Shown here: positions 36,108 to 45,947 of the stretch, one piece after another
How positions within the stretch are numbered: position 1 is the first letter of the stretch
Layout: each line of letters starts with the position of its first letter
Source of the DNA: Brucella haematophila
GTDB lineage: Bacteria > Pseudomonadota > Alphaproteobacteria > Rhizobiales > Rhizobiaceae
Length of the DNA: 64,000 bases
Assembly: GCF_005938105.1 (NCBI RefSeq)
Contig: NZ_VCPE01000005.1
Coordinates: 1-64,000, forward strand
Direction: 5' to 3'
The notes under the pieces: model-generated
Seen by the model: the letters and a program-made list of their open reading frames with translations, nothing else
What the model was told of the DNA's origin: nothing
Database searches by the model: none
Translations under genes and position numbers: made by a program

Positions 36108-36137
36108 GATATAAGCTATTGTTTTTGCAAGTTGCAG
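36108..36137 (-). promoter_or_regulatory. Candidate promoter of the DUF1127/small-RNA locus
   Basis: On the minus strand CTGCAA (36137-36132) and TATATC (36113-36108) are separated by 18 bases and lie about 64 bases upstream of the ATG. An overlapping TTGCAA (36130-36125) is too close for a standard spacer. Whether RpoD or an RpoH-type sigma factor reads it cannot be decided. Confidence 0.35.
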
Positions 36138-36182
36138 AGCCGACTTTGCATAGCTGCTCTGCGGATGCTGCAAGACGGTTCC

Positions 36183-36281
36183 AGAGCGCGTTTCGATCTG
36201 AACAAATCAGATCGGCGCTCTAACCGTTTCTGTTTGAAGCATAATCTTCTCGACCTCGTTTCACTCCGGTCGGATTATGCT
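36183..36281. repeat. Composite palindromic repeat, family 2, copy 2
   Basis: Left hairpin 36183-36221 (AGAGCGC...GATCTGA with TCAGATC...GCGCTCT), whose right arm is identical over 19 bases to the one at 27181-27199. Right hairpin 36238-36281 pairs AGCATAATC with GATTATGCT and CGACC with GGTCG. It is non-coding and lies between the divergent DUF1127 and DUF2157 genes. Confidence 0.75.
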
Positions 36282-36421
36282 TTAAATCGATTGGACTGTT
36301 CCGGCACAAAATTGCCGCAATGCGATTTGATCGCTTGGTTTGCTGGTTGCGAAGTTTCTTATATGTTCTCAGCCGGTTGCGGTTGTGACCGTCATTTCAG
36401 TTCGTTGACCCGGGAGTCATT

Positions 36422-37558
36422 TTGTCTTTTTCAATCTCAGTGGAGCGCCTGATTGAGCGCTGGCAGCAGGAAGGCCTGATCGATGCAGTTACCGCGTCGC
36501 GCCTGAATGCGGATCTTGAAAAACGAGCCACGGGTTTCAGCCTCGGTGCAGTGCTCGCCACGCTTGGCGGCCTGCTTCTTGGTGCCGCCGTCATTATGCT
36601 GGTTGCCGCCAATTGGCAGGATATGCCGCGCCTGATGCGGATCGGGCTGGTGCTTGCACTCATCTGGATTGGCTATCTTGGCGGCGCATGGCGGCAGGCA
36701 AAGGGCGACAAGGTGTTCTCGTCCGCTCTTTATGTCGTCGGTGCTGCGTCCTTCGGCGCAGGAATCGCGCTTGTCGGGCAGATGTATCACGTGTCCGGCG
36801 ATGTTCATTCCGCCGCCGTCTACTGGACCCTGGGTGTGCTTGCATCTGCGTTTCTGCTGCGTGCGCCGGTTCTGGCCGCTTTTGGGGCGGGCGTTGCGTG
36901 CTTCTATCTTTCAACATTCGTGTTTGACGGCACACCGGCGGACAATGCCGATTTGGCCTATCGCTGGATTGGTCCGCTTCTGCTGCTGGTCGGCGTCGGT
37001 GCAGCGCTCCTCACGCGCTCGCGCCATGCGGCTCATCTCTGGGCGCTGTTCGCGATTGGCTGGGCCTTGCTGGTTTATGCCAAGAATGAAAACGATGTGG
37101 TGTTGTGTCTTATGATTGCGGTCGGCATCGCTTTCATGCTGGCGGACGCGTTCGCGCATGACACGATGGAGCGGCTCACACGCTTTGCGCAGCCGCTGGC
37201 ATCCTATGGTCTGATGCTGGCGCTGCTATCGCTCGGCATTCTGCAACTCAATCATATGTTCTCGTCTTCGGGCGGCTCTGCCTCCTTCGATCAGGACGTG
37301 CTTTATAGTATGCTGATCCTTGGCCTATCGATTGGCGCTATCGCATTGTGCGGTCGCGACAATGGCGGATTGCGCTCCATTGCCTATGCGGCGTTTTCAT
37401 TTCAGGTGCTGTATCTGGCATTCACAACCGTGGGCACGATGATCGGCACATCCGGCTTCTTCCTGACAGCGGGTGTTCTCGTGCTGCTTCTGGCGGCCTT
37501 TGTCCGCCGTATGGAACGACGGTTCGGTAAAAAGCGCGAAGCAGGGAGCCAGTCATGA
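36422..37558 (+). CDS. DUF2157 multi-pass membrane protein
   Basis: 378 residues. About 65 cytoplasmic residues (VERLIERWQQEGLIDAVTAS, the DUF2157 N-terminal helical region) are followed by roughly ten membrane helices (e.g. GAVLATLGGLLLGAAVIMLV, FLTAGVLVLLLAAFVRRM). The start is TTG: a GGGAG site is five bases upstream and no ATG exists nearby in frame; GTG 36440 is possible. The end overlaps the next gene in ATGA. The family's function is unknown, but pairing with a GDYXXLXY protein is common. Confidence 0.87.
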   Translation: MSFSISVERLIERWQQEGLIDAVTASRLNADLEKRATGFSLGAVLATLGGLLLGAAVIMLVAANWQDMPRLMRIGLVLALIWIGYLGGAWRQAKGDKVFSSALYVVGAASFGAGIALVGQMYHVSGDVHSAAVYWTLGVLASAFLLRAPVLAAFGAGVACFYLSTFVFDGTPADNADLAYRWIGPLLLLVGVGAALLTRSRHAAHLWALFAIGWALLVYAKNENDVVLCLMIAVGIAFMLADAFAHDTMERLTRFAQPLASYGLMLALLSLGILQLNHMFSSSGGSASFDQDVLYSMLILGLSIGAIALCGRDNGGLRSIAYAAFSFQVLYLAFTTVGTMIGTSGFFLTAGVLVLLLAAFVRRMERRFGKKREAGSQS

Positions 37559-38118
37559 GCAGGAAGTGGCTTTATATAGGTGCTGCCGTCTCCGCCTTGC
37601 TGCAAAGCGGCATTCTTTATGCGGGTATCGAACAGCGCGCATCCATATTGCGCTCAGGCCATGAAATCGTGTTGCAGACCGAGCCGGTCGATCCACGCGA
37701 TCTGATGCGCGGCGATTACGTCATTCTCGGCTACGAGATTTCCAGTGTCATGGGCAAGGAGGTGCAGGGCAAACCTTCTGGCGAACCGCGAACTGTCTAT
37801 GTGGCCCTGAAGCCGGATGCAGACAGGCTGTGGCATTTCTCGCGGGCGGCGCTCAGCCCTTTCACGGATCTCGCGCCGAATGAGGTGCAGATTCGCGGTC
37901 AGTCGACTTACCCGGTTTCTGGCTATCCTGATCAGACCATTCGCCTCAATTTCGGCATCGAACGCTTTTATGTTCCGGAAGGACAGGGGCGCGATATCGA
38001 AATCGGACAACGCGAAAGCCGGATTTCTGTTGTCGTTGCCGTCGATGATAGCGGTACGGCGGTCATCAAGGCTTTGCGGGACGAAGGTCGGCAACTCTAT
38101 GAAGAACCGCTCTATTGA
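37555..38118 (+). CDS. GDYXXLXY-domain membrane-anchored protein
   Basis: 187 residues. One N-terminal membrane segment (WLYIGAAVSALLQSGILYAG) is followed by an exported domain with the defining motif RGDYVILGY at 52-60 and a distal FGIERFYVPEGQGRDIE. It overlaps the DUF2157 gene by 4 bases, so the two are coupled and probably form one membrane complex. Function unknown. Confidence 0.88.
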   Translation: MSRKWLYIGAAVSALLQSGILYAGIEQRASILRSGHEIVLQTEPVDPRDLMRGDYVILGYEISSVMGKEVQGKPSGEPRTVYVALKPDADRLWHFSRAALSPFTDLAPNEVQIRGQSTYPVSGYPDQTIRLNFGIERFYVPEGQGRDIEIGQRESRISVVVAVDDSGTAVIKALRDEGRQLYEEPLY

Positions 38119-38386
38119 TCAGGGTTTCCGGCTGTTCCGGCAGTCTTATTCGGCTACATCAAGCTGAAGTTTATCTCAGGCTTGGCATGCGCGGAATGAT
38201 CGCTATATAGAGGGGCAGAGTGCCGGAAGTGTTTCGTCTTGCCAAACCCGGAAAATCTATACCGGGAAGGCGGCTTTTTTCCTTTGAACCGGGAAAATTG
38301 GATGATATAGAGACGCGCGCTTTCGAGGGCAGTTCAAGATCTGAGACGAATTTGGTGCGTTCTAAAGAATGCGCTTCGGTTCAGAA

Positions 38387-38469
38387 GCGGATATGGCGAA
38401 ATTGGTAGACGCACCAGATTTAGGTTCTGGCGGGAGACCGTGGGGGTTCGAGTCCCTCTATCCGCACCA
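38387..38469 (+). tRNA. tRNA-Leu (anticodon UAG)
   Basis: Acceptor arms GCGGATA (38387-38393) and TATCCGC (38459-38465), then A and an encoded CCA. The anticodon stem CCAGA/TCTGG encloses loop TTTAGGT with TAG at 38421-38423, reading CUA. The long variable arm (CGGGAGACCGT) is that of a class II tRNA-Leu, and the T-loop GTTCGAGTC is intact. Confidence 0.97.
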
Positions 38470-38573
38470 ACTGCCAATAAGGCCAAAGAATTTCTCTCCC
38501 GCGTCTAGAGGCCCAGCGTCTAGAGCAAGGTGCCGGAAACGGCGGGATAATGACAAGAAGTGAAGGTTTGAAC

Positions 38574-40004
38574 ATGCAGGTTACCGAAACGCTCAATGAA
38601 GGGCTGAAGCGCGAGATTAAAGTCGTGGTTCCGGCCGGAGATCTCGAAGCCAAGCTCGCTGAGCGGCTCGATACCGCGCGCGGCCGCGCGAAGATCAATG
38701 GTTTCCGTCCGGGCAAGGTGCCTGCCGGTCACCTGCGCAAGATGTATGGCCGTTCGTTCATGGCCGAGATCGTCAATGAAATCCTGAGCGATTCGTCGCG
38801 TTCGGTTCTCGCAGACCGTAACGAAAAGTCGGCTACCCAGCCTGAAGTCATCATGTCGGAAGACGAAAAAGAGGCCGAAAAGGTTCTCGACGGTAAGGCC
38901 GATTTCGTTTTCTCGCTGAACTACGAAGTTCTGCCGGCTATCGACGTCAAGGATTTCTCCAAGATCGCCGTGACCCGTGAAGTCGTCGAAATCTCGGAAG
39001 AAGAAGTTGACGAACAGGTCAAGCGCATCGCTTCCTCGACCCGTACCTTCGAAACCAAGAAGGGCAAGGCCGAAAACGAAGATCGCGTGACGATCGACTA
39101 TCTCGGTAAGCTCGACGGCGAGCCGTTTGACGGCGGTGCAGACAACGACGCTCAGCTCGTTCTGGGTTCGGGCCAGTTCATTCCGGGCTTTGAAGAGCAG
39201 CTCGTTGGCGTCAAGGCTGGCGACGAAAAGGTCATCAATGTGACCTTCCCGGCTGAATACGGCGCAGCGCACCTTGCAGGCAAGGAAGCTACCTTCGACA
39301 TCAAGGTCAAGGAAGTTGCCAAGCCGAACGAACTGGAACTCAACGACGAAACCGCTACCAAGCTTGGCATTGAGTCGCTTGAGCGTCTGCGTCAGGTTGT
39401 TCGCGAACAGATCGAAAGCCAGTACGGCCAGATCACCCGCCAGAAGGTAAAGCGTCAGATTCTCGACGCTCTGGATGGCGATTATCAGTTCGAAACCCCG
39501 CAGAAGCTGGTTGACGCTGAATTCAACAACATCTGGCAGCAGATCAACTTCGACCTGCAGCAGGCTGGCCGTACCTTCGAAGACGAAGAAACCACGGAAG
39601 AAGCCGCTCGCGAAGAATATCGCAAGCTCGCAGAACGCCGCGTGCGTCTCGGCCTCGTTCTTTCCGAAATCGGCGAGAAGGCTGGCGTTGAAGTTTCTGA
39701 AGAAGAACTGCAGCGCGCTGTTTACGACCAGGTTCGCCGTTATCCGGGCCAGGAAAAGGAAATCTACGACTTCCTGCGCAAGACGCCGGATGCCGTTGCT
39801 AACCTCCGCGCTCCGATCTTCGAAGAAAAGGTCGTTGACCATCTGCTCGCCAACATCAACGTGACCGACAAGAAGGTCTCGAAGGAAGAGCTGACGGCTG
39901 AAGACGAAGACGGTTCGGAAGCAAAGCCTGCAAAGAAGGCTGCGCCGAAGAAGAAGGCCGCTCCGAAGAAGAAGGCCGACGAAGACAAGTCCGAAGAGGC
40001 TTAA
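38574..40004 (+). CDS. tig: Trigger factor (ribosome-associated peptidyl-prolyl isomerase)
   Basis: 476 residues. The N-terminal ribosome-binding domain has the signature region [17 protein letters not shown]. An FKBP-type PPIase domain lies at about 160-245 ([18 protein letters not shown]). The C-terminal chaperone arms are long and helical. The last 30 residues are a Lys/Ala-rich tail (KKAAPKKK repeats) beyond the E. coli end. [15 protein letters not shown] is the canonical start; an earlier ATG eight codons upstream is not conserved. It has its own terminator. Confidence 0.96.
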   Translation: MQVTETLNEGLKREIKVVVPAGDLEAKLAERLDTARGRAKINGFRPGKVPAGHLRKMYGRSFMAEIVNEILSDSSRSVLADRNEKSATQPEVIMSEDEKEAEKVLDGKADFVFSLNYEVLPAIDVKDFSKIAVTREVVEISEEEVDEQVKRIASSTRTFETKKGKAENEDRVTIDYLGKLDGEPFDGGADNDAQLVLGSGQFIPGFEEQLVGVKAGDEKVINVTFPAEYGAAHLAGKEATFDIKVKEVAKPNELELNDETATKLGIESLERLRQVVREQIESQYGQITRQKVKRQILDALDGDYQFETPQKLVDAEFNNIWQQINFDLQQAGRTFEDEETTEEAAREEYRKLAERRVRLGLVLSEIGEKAGVEVSEEELQRAVYDQVRRYPGQEKEIYDFLRKTPDAVANLRAPIFEEKVVDHLLANINVTDKKVSKEELTAEDEDGSEAKPAKKAAPKKKAAPKKKADEDKSEEA

Positions 40005-40031
40005 TCTTCTCTGTCTAGCGAATTTGGAACT

Positions 40032-40054
40032 GGCCGCGCATTGCGCGGCCTTTT
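40032..40054 (+). terminator. tig terminator
   Basis: Stem 40032-40039 with 40043-40050 (GGCCGCGC/GCGCGGCC), then TTTT. Confidence 0.8.
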
Positions 40055-40160
40055 CCGTTCAACCCACGGATAAACGGCTGAAAAGCTTGCATCCATGGGG
40101 GCTTTGCTCTAGCCAGTAATCAATCCGTTTTTAGCTCAATCAGAATATTTGCGAGCCAGC

Positions 40161-41663
40161 ATGTCCCTTATTGATACGCGCATACCGGAACCGAAACGCT
40201 TCATCTCCGGCGCCACTGGCGACTGGGAAGTCGTCATCGGCATGGAAGTCCATGCGCAGGTCACGTCCGAGTCGAAGCTGTTCTCGGGCGCTTCCACTTC
40301 GTTCGGCGCCGATCCGAACGCCAATGTGTCTCTGGTGGATGCCGCCATGCCGGGCATGCTGCCGGTCATCAACCTGGAATGCGTCAAGCAGGCTGTCCGC
40401 ACCGGCATCGGCCTCAATGCCCAGATCAATCTGAAGTCGGTCTTTGATCGCAAGAACTACTTCTACCCCGATCTGCCGCAGGGCTATCAGATTTCGCAGT
40501 TCAAGCAGCCGATTGTCGGCGAGGGCAAGATCATGATTTCGGTCGGCCCCGACAATAAGGGCCAGTTCGAAGATGTGGAAATCGGTATTGAGCGCCTGCA
40601 TCTGGAGCAGGACGCGGGCAAGTCGATGCATGATCAGCATCCGACCATGTCCTATGTCGACCTGAACCGCTCTGGCGTGGCGCTGATGGAAATCGTCTCC
40701 AAGCCTGATCTGCGCTCGTCGGATGAGGCGCGCGCCTATCTGACCAAGCTGCGCACGATTGTTCGCTATCTCGGCACCTGCGACGGCAATATGGACGAAG
40801 GCTCGATGCGCGCCGACGTCAATGTTTCCGTGCGTCGTCCGGGCGGTGAATTCGGCACGCGTTGCGAAATCAAGAACGTCAACTCGATCCGCTTCGTCGG
40901 TCAGGCCATCGAATATGAAGCGCGCCGTCAGATCGGCATTCTGGAAGATGGTGGTTCCATCGATCAGGAAACGCGCCTGTTCGATCCTGTGAAGGGCGAA
41001 ACCCGTTCGATGCGCTCCAAGGAAGAAGCGCATGATTACCGCTATTTCCCGGATCCTGACCTGCTGCCGCTCGAATTCGATCAGGCATTTGTGGATGCGC
41101 TGGCTGCTGAATTGCCGGAATTGCCGGATGAAAAGAAGCAGCGTCTGGTCGAGAAACAGGGTATTTCGATTTACGACGCCTCTATCCTAGTCACGGAAAA
41201 GGCGATTGCCGACTATTACGAATCTGTTGCTGCTGGTCGCGATGGCAAAGCTGCAGCCAATTGGGTCATCAACGATCTGCTCGGCGCGCTCAACAAGGCG
41301 GGCAAGAGCATCGAGGATTCGCCGGTCAGCCCTGAACAGCTTGGCGCAGTGATTGACCTCATCAAGGATGGTACGATTTCCGGCAAGATCGCCAAGGACC
41401 TGTTCGAAATCGTCTGGAACGAAGGCGGAGACCCGAAGAAGCTCGTTGAAGAACGCGGCATGAAGCAGGTCACCGACACTGGCGCCATCGAAAAGGCTGT
41501 CGATAACATCATTGCCGCCAACCCTGAGAAGGTTGAACAGGCCAAGGCCAAGCCGACGCTGGCTGGCTGGTTTGTCGGTCAGGTCATGAGGGCCACGGGC
41601 GGCAAGGCCAACCCGCAGGCTGTGAACGATCTGGTCAAGGCCAAACTCGGGATTGAAGAGTAA
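40161..41663 (+). CDS. gatB: Asp-tRNA(Asn)/Glu-tRNA(Gln) amidotransferase subunit B
   Basis: 500 residues. It opens with [20 protein letters not shown], the GatB hallmark, and has the kinase-domain motif [16 protein letters not shown], the EQDAGK segment and a C-terminal YqeY-like tail domain ([13 protein letters not shown]). GatCAB converts misacylated Glu-tRNA-Gln or Asp-tRNA-Asn to the correct form. GatB stands apart from gatCA, which are not in the window. The stop overlaps the next ATG (TAATG). Confidence 0.96.
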   Translation: MSLIDTRIPEPKRFISGATGDWEVVIGMEVHAQVTSESKLFSGASTSFGADPNANVSLVDAAMPGMLPVINLECVKQAVRTGIGLNAQINLKSVFDRKNYFYPDLPQGYQISQFKQPIVGEGKIMISVGPDNKGQFEDVEIGIERLHLEQDAGKSMHDQHPTMSYVDLNRSGVALMEIVSKPDLRSSDEARAYLTKLRTIVRYLGTCDGNMDEGSMRADVNVSVRRPGGEFGTRCEIKNVNSIRFVGQAIEYEARRQIGILEDGGSIDQETRLFDPVKGETRSMRSKEEAHDYRYFPDPDLLPLEFDQAFVDALAAELPELPDEKKQRLVEKQGISIYDASILVTEKAIADYYESVAAGRDGKAAANWVINDLLGALNKAGKSIEDSPVSPEQLGAVIDLIKDGTISGKIAKDLFEIVWNEGGDPKKLVEERGMKQVTDTGAIEKAVDNIIAANPEKVEQAKAKPTLAGWFVGQVMRATGGKANPQAVNDLVKAKLGIEE

Positions 41664-42166
41664 TGTGGGTTCGAAGCGCCACCGAGGCTGATCTGAAGGC
41701 AGTTCACGAACTGCTGGTATCGACCTGGCATGCGACTTTCGACGACATTCTGGGCCGGGAGATGGTCAACGCCGTCACCGGCCAGTGGCATAGCGTTGCC
41801 GCGCTGAAAGCCAATCTGCGCAAGCCTTATTCGGAATTCATCGTCGCCGATAACGGCGAGGGTGGTATCGATGGCATGGCTTTCGCTAGCCAGTCCGAGG
41901 AAGGCAAGGCATCGCTGCATCAGCTCTATGTACGTCCAGATGTACAGGTTCAGGGTGTGGGTACGATGCTGCTCGCGGAAATCGAGATGGCTTTTCCTGA
42001 TGTGCGCGCAATCAAGCTCGAAGTGATCGAGAAGAACGCCAAGGCGGTGAAGTTTTACGAGCGCAAGGGCTATGCCACGGTCGGTCGTAACGAGGACTGG
42101 GGTGATCCGAATTGCAAGGAACCGGTTCTCGTGATGGAAAAGTCGCTCGACGGCTGGAGCATGTGA
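41663..42166 (+). CDS. GNAT-family N-acetyltransferase
   Basis: 167 residues. The acetyl-CoA-binding motif A is in LYVRPDVQVQGVGTMLLAEIE (Q/R-x-x-G-x-G/A pattern) and motif B in IKLEVIEKNAKAVKFYERKGYATVG. The substrate is unknown. The start overlaps the gatB stop by one base, so translation is coupled. Confidence 0.9.
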   Translation: MWVRSATEADLKAVHELLVSTWHATFDDILGREMVNAVTGQWHSVAALKANLRKPYSEFIVADNGEGGIDGMAFASQSEEGKASLHQLYVRPDVQVQGVGTMLLAEIEMAFPDVRAIKLEVIEKNAKAVKFYERKGYATVGRNEDWGDPNCKEPVLVMEKSLDGWSM

Positions 42167-42335
42167 AGCGCGTCTTGCCCAAGCGAAAAGCCGAAAGCTG
42201 ACGTGTTTTAGCCTCTTCATACTCTTGTGACAGCGGCAACTTGACCCTTGCCTTGATCGGGCGATAGGGCCATAAGCAAGGACAAAGCGACAGTTTCGTC
42301 TGTCCGCGATGATGATGGATCTGGAAAAGGCCATG

Positions 42336-42743
42336 ATGAAATTTCTTACGCAAGTCTTCACCTGGTGGAATGGTCAGACGCTCGGCACACGTTTGCACAC
42401 ATGGCGCAAAGGCGAGCGCGTCGGTGAAGACGAGTTCGGCAACATCTACTATCAGGGTGGCAAGGACTCCGAAGGTCGCACACGTCGCTGGGTCATTTTC
42501 AATGGCTATGCGGAAGCGAGCGCAATTCCCGCAGGCTGGCACGGCTGGATGCATCATCGCGTCGATACGCCGCCAAGCAAGGAAGACTACAAGCCACGCG
42601 ACTGGCAGAAGCCGCATTTGCAGAACCTGACGGGTTCGCCGCTGGCTTATCGTCCCAAGGGCTCGATTGCCCGTCCGGGTACGGAACAGGCCGAACGTCC
42701 GCGCGTGACGGGCGAATATGATGCCTGGACACCGGGCAACTGA
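42336..42743 (+). CDS. NDUFA12-type NADH:ubiquinone oxidoreductase subunit
   Basis: 135 residues of the B17.2/NDUFA12 family: FFTWWNG-like N-terminus (TWWNGQTLGTRLHTWRKGER), then VGEDEFGNIYYQGGKD and EASAIPAGWHGWMHH. This is an accessory subunit of alphaproteobacterial and mitochondrial complex I, bound near the peripheral-membrane arm junction. Start MKFLTQVF is chosen because several upstream in-frame ATGs lack conserved sequence. A terminator follows. Confidence 0.93.
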   Translation: MKFLTQVFTWWNGQTLGTRLHTWRKGERVGEDEFGNIYYQGGKDSEGRTRRWVIFNGYAEASAIPAGWHGWMHHRVDTPPSKEDYKPRDWQKPHLQNLTGSPLAYRPKGSIARPGTEQAERPRVTGEYDAWTPGN

Positions 42744-42759
42744 GATTGAACAAGTTTAC

Positions 42760-42790
42760 AATCCGGCGTGATTTTCACGCCGGATTTTCT
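42760..42790 (+). terminator. Terminator after the NDUFA12-like gene
   Basis: Stem 42760-42770 with 42776-42786 (AATCCGGCGTG/CACGCCGGATT) followed by TTCTT. Confidence 0.75.
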
Positions 42791-42940
42791 TATTTCCCGC
42801 CATGTTTTGGCTGTTTCGACTTAAAAGGCCGGGATAGACGGGTGGCGAAGGTCTGTTCCGGCCATTGCAGCTTGCAGCAGGGCAACGAATCGTCACATTT
42901 CGAGCCTAGGAACGATTCCAGTTCATTTGATCAATCTTTG

Positions 42941-43414
42941 ATGCGGGTTTCCGTTTTGACGAAGCATTCCCCCGGCACAGCTGGCAACGGAAAAGACAAA
43001 ATCAAGAAGGCTGCACATGTGGCCCTGATTTCGCTTTTTGCGGCTGTAGGCAGCTTGCATGCAGCTCAGGCAGAACGTGTTTCCAATCCGGTCGCGGAGT
43101 TTTCGGGACTGGACAAGATCACGGGCCGCATCACGACTTTTGACGTCTATATCAACGAGACGGTTCAGTTCGGCGCGCTGCAGGTGACGCCGAAGGTTTG
43201 CTATTCCCGCACTGAGAATGAAGCGCCGCGCACCGACAGTTTTGTCGAGGTTGAGGAAATTACGCTGGATCGCAAGATTCGCCGTATCTTCACCGGCTGG
43301 ATGTTTGCTGACAGCCCGGGTCTCAACGCTGTTGAGCATCCGATCTATGACGTGTGGCTGAAAGACTGCAAGCAGAAGTCCGACGTTCCGGCACCGGCTG
43401 CACAGCAGAACTGA
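42941..43414 (+). CDS. DUF2155 exported protein
   Basis: 157 residues. A signal peptide (VALISLFAAVGSLHAAQA) leads into the DUF2155 domain: ITTFDVYINETVQFGALQVTPKVCYSR, then FTGWMFADSPGLNAVEHPIYDVWLKDC. The two cysteines may pair in the periplasm. The family is alphaproteobacterial and uncharacterised. ATG 42941 gives the best signal peptide; longer frames upstream read non-conserved sequence. It converges on aat. Confidence 0.88.
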   Translation: MRVSVLTKHSPGTAGNGKDKIKKAAHVALISLFAAVGSLHAAQAERVSNPVAEFSGLDKITGRITTFDVYINETVQFGALQVTPKVCYSRTENEAPRTDSFVEVEEITLDRKIRRIFTGWMFADSPGLNAVEHPIYDVWLKDCKQKSDVPAPAAQQN

Positions 43415-43435
43415 TTCCAACTTTTTCCGGTCAAG

Positions 43436-44050
43436 TTAGAAACGGGCAATGCTCTCAAGGGCTTGCTCAAGAATTTTTTCGTATTTCTTGCGGGGAACTT
43501 CGATTGCACCGAACCGCTCTAGATGCGGCGTGGTGAATTGGGTATCGAGCAGCAGGAAGCCTTGTTTGACGAGATGCTGCACCAGAAAAGCGAGACAGAC
43601 TTTTGAAGCATCGCGCTTGCGCGTGAACATGCTCTCGCCGAAAAAGGCTCTGCCGAGCGTTACGCCATAAAGGCCGCCGACCAGCTTGCCCTCGTGCCAT
43701 GCCTCGACCGTATGGCAATGTCCGATTTCAAACAGTTTGCCATAAGCTTCGCGGATTGGACCATTGATCCATGTGCGCGCGCGTTCGCCGGCGCCACTGG
43801 CACATCCGTCGATGACGCCCTCGAAATCGCTGTCGAGCCTGATATCGAAAATGCCCTGCCGAATGGTCTTTTGCAGGCTGCGGGGGATATGAAATCCATC
43901 CAGCGGTATGACACCGCGTTTTTCAGGGCGTACCCAGAAGACCTCTGGATCATCCGCCTCTTCGGCCATCGGGAAAACCCCGGTGGCGTAAGCGCGCAGG
44001 AGCAATTCCGGTTCGATTGTATAGTCGTCCGGTTTTGCTCCTGCTGTCAC
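43436..44050 (-). CDS. aat: Leucyl/phenylalanyl-tRNA-protein transferase
   Basis: 204 residues. Family blocks are [23 protein letters not shown] and [25 protein letters not shown], with [19 protein letters not shown] at the end. It adds Leu or Phe to N-terminal Arg/Lys of proteins, marking them for ClpAP degradation (N-degron pathway). It is the last gene of the aroQ-accB-accC-aat run, four bases after accC. Confidence 0.95.
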   Translation of the reverse strand: MTAGAKPDDYTIEPELLLRAYATGVFPMAEEADDPEVFWVRPEKRGVIPLDGFHIPRSLQKTIRQGIFDIRLDSDFEGVIDGCASGAGERARTWINGPIREAYGKLFEIGHCHTVEAWHEGKLVGGLYGVTLGRAFFGESMFTRKRDASKVCLAFLVQHLVKQGFLLLDTQFTTPHLERFGAIEVPRKKYEKILEQALESIARF

Positions 44051-44054
44051 TTAT

Positions 44055-45413
44055 TTAAGCGCCTTCGCTCTCGGACTGGCTGGCCAGATATTTTTCCAGC
44101 CAGTGGATATCATAGGCACCATTGGCGATGTCCTGATTTCCGATCAGCTCCTGGAACAGGGGCAGGGTCGTCTTGACGCCATCCACCACAAATTCATCCA
44201 GCGCGCGACGCAGACGCATCATGCATTCAACGCGGTTGCGTCCGTGCACGATGAGCTTGCCGATGAGGCTGTCGTAATATGGTGGAATGCGGTAGCCGGA
44301 ATAAACGCCGGAATCCACACGGATACCGAGGCCACCGGGCGTATGGTAGTGGGTGATGAGCCCCGGTGACGGCGTGAAGTTACGCGGGTCTTCCGCATTG
44401 ATGCGGCATTCAATGGCGTGGCCAGAGAAACGCACGTCCTTCTGCTTCACCGAAAGGCCGAGACCCGCAGCAACGCGAATCTGCTCATGCACGAGATCGA
44501 TGCCGGTGATGGCTTCCGTGACCGGATGTTCCACCTGCAGACGGGTGTTCATTTCAATGAAATAGAACTCGCCGTTTTCATAGAGGAATTCGATCGTGCC
44601 TGCGCCGCGATAGCCAAGCTCAGCAACGGCGTTGGCGCAGATCATGCCAATCTTGTCCCGTGCTTCCGCGTTGAGAGCCGGAGAGTTGGCTTCTTCCCAG
44701 ACCTTCTGGTGACGGCGCTGCAAGGAGCAGTCGCGTTCGCCCAGATGGATCGCGTTGCCCGCACCGTCGCCCATGACCTGAACTTCGATGTGACGCGGCT
44801 TTTCGAGATACTTCTCGATATAAACGGCATCATCACCGAAAGCGGCAGCTGCTTCAGAACGTGCGGTTGCAAGAGCAATCGACAGGTCTTCCTCAGTGCG
44901 CGCCACTTTCATGCCGCGACCGCCACCACCGGCCGAAGCCTTGATGATGACCGGGAAGCCGATTTCCTTCGCCACGCGTGCCGCTTCAACATCGTCGGTG
45001 ATGCCGCCATCCGAACCGGGAACGACCGGAATGCCGAGGCGCTTGGCTGTGCGCTTGGCTTCGATCTTGTCACCCATGATGCGGATATGGGAGGCGGTGG
45101 GGCCGATGAAGGTGATGTTGTGTGCTTCGAGAATTTCCGCGAACTTGGCGTTCTCGGACAGGAAGCCGTAGCCCGGATGGATCGCGTCGGCGCCGGTGAT
45201 CTCGCAGGCAGCAACGATCTGATGAATGTTCAGATAGCTGTCGCGCGATGGCGGCGGGCCGATACAAACACTTTCATCTGCCAGACGGACATGCATCGCG
45301 TCGGCATCTGCCGTGGAGTGAACGGCGACCGTCTTGATGCCCAGTTCCTTACAGGCTCTGAGCACGCGAAGAGCGATTTCGCCACGATTGGCTATGAGGA
45401 TCTTTTGAAACAT
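44055..45413 (-). CDS. accC: Acetyl-CoA carboxylase biotin carboxylase subunit
   Basis: 452 residues. The N-terminal fold starts [20 protein letters not shown]. The ATP-grasp domain has [16 protein letters not shown] and the [13 protein letters not shown] block. [16 protein letters not shown] holds catalytic metal-binding residues. It carboxylates biotin on AccB in the first step of fatty-acid synthesis. The start follows the family; the frame is open 16 codons further. It lies 62 bases after accB. Confidence 0.97.
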   Translation of the reverse strand: MFQKILIANRGEIALRVLRACKELGIKTVAVHSTADADAMHVRLADESVCIGPPPSRDSYLNIHQIVAACEITGADAIHPGYGFLSENAKFAEILEAHNITFIGPTASHIRIMGDKIEAKRTAKRLGIPVVPGSDGGITDDVEAARVAKEIGFPVIIKASAGGGGRGMKVARTEEDLSIALATARSEAAAAFGDDAVYIEKYLEKPRHIEVQVMGDGAGNAIHLGERDCSLQRRHQKVWEEANSPALNAEARDKIGMICANAVAELGYRGAGTIEFLYENGEFYFIEMNTRLQVEHPVTEAITGIDLVHEQIRVAAGLGLSVKQKDVRFSGHAIECRINAEDPRNFTPSPGLITHYHTPGGLGIRVDSGVYSGYRIPPYYDSLIGKLIVHGRNRVECMMRLRRALDEFVVDGVKTTLPLFQELIGNQDIANGAYDIHWLEKYLASQSESEGA

Positions 45414-45475
45414 GCGCTTGCTGCCAGTTCCCGTTTCGTGAAGTGAAGACGCGTCAAACAAGGGTTGAACGACGC

Positions 45476-45946
45476 TTATTCGATCACGACGAGAGGTTCG
45501 TTGTATTCAACCGGCTGGGCGTCCTCGATCAGAATAGCCTTGACCGTACCAGCGCGCGGGGCGGGGATCTGGTTCATGGTCTTCATGGCTTCGATGATGA
45601 GGAGGGTCTGGCCTTCCTTCACCTGCGTGCCGACTTCGATGAAGTTGCGTGCGCCCGGTGCCGGAGCAAGATATGCGGTGCCAACCATCGGCGACAGAAC
45701 GGCGTTCTTTGCCAGTTCAGCTTTGGTCGGCTCGGCTGCTGCCGGAGCGGCGGCGGCAGGTGCTGCTGCTGCGACCGGTGCTGCGGCCGGATAGACGGTC
45801 GCTGCGGCCTGAACCGTTACATTGCGCGAAACGCGGATGCGCAAATCGCCATGTTCGATTTCGATATCGGTGAGGTCGGTATCGTTGAGGATATCCGCCA
45901 GATCGCGGATGGTTTCTTTGTCGATGACAGTGTTTTTGCTGGACAT
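45476..45946 (-). CDS. accB: Biotin carboxyl carrier protein of acetyl-CoA carboxylase
   Basis: 156 residues. The N-terminal dimerisation part ([20 protein letters not shown]) is joined by an Ala/Pro-rich linker to the biotinyl domain. The target lysine lies in [13 protein letters not shown] (the common version reads EAMKMMN). It carries the biotin that AccC carboxylates. It begins one base after the aroQ stop, so the two are cotranscribed. Confidence 0.95.
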   Translation of the reverse strand: MSSKNTVIDKETIRDLADILNDTDLTDIEIEHGDLRIRVSRNVTVQAAATVYPAAAPVAAAAPAAAAPAAAEPTKAELAKNAVLSPMVGTAYLAPAPGARNFIEVGTQVKEGQTLLIIEAMKTMNQIPAPRAGTVKAILIEDAQPVEYNEPLVVIE

Positions 45947-45947
45947 A

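Noticed and set aside
36060-36452. 130-codon plus-strand frame upstream of the DUF2157 gene
   Set aside because: Crosses the palindromic repeat and overlaps the DUF2157 start in another frame; no conserved sequence.
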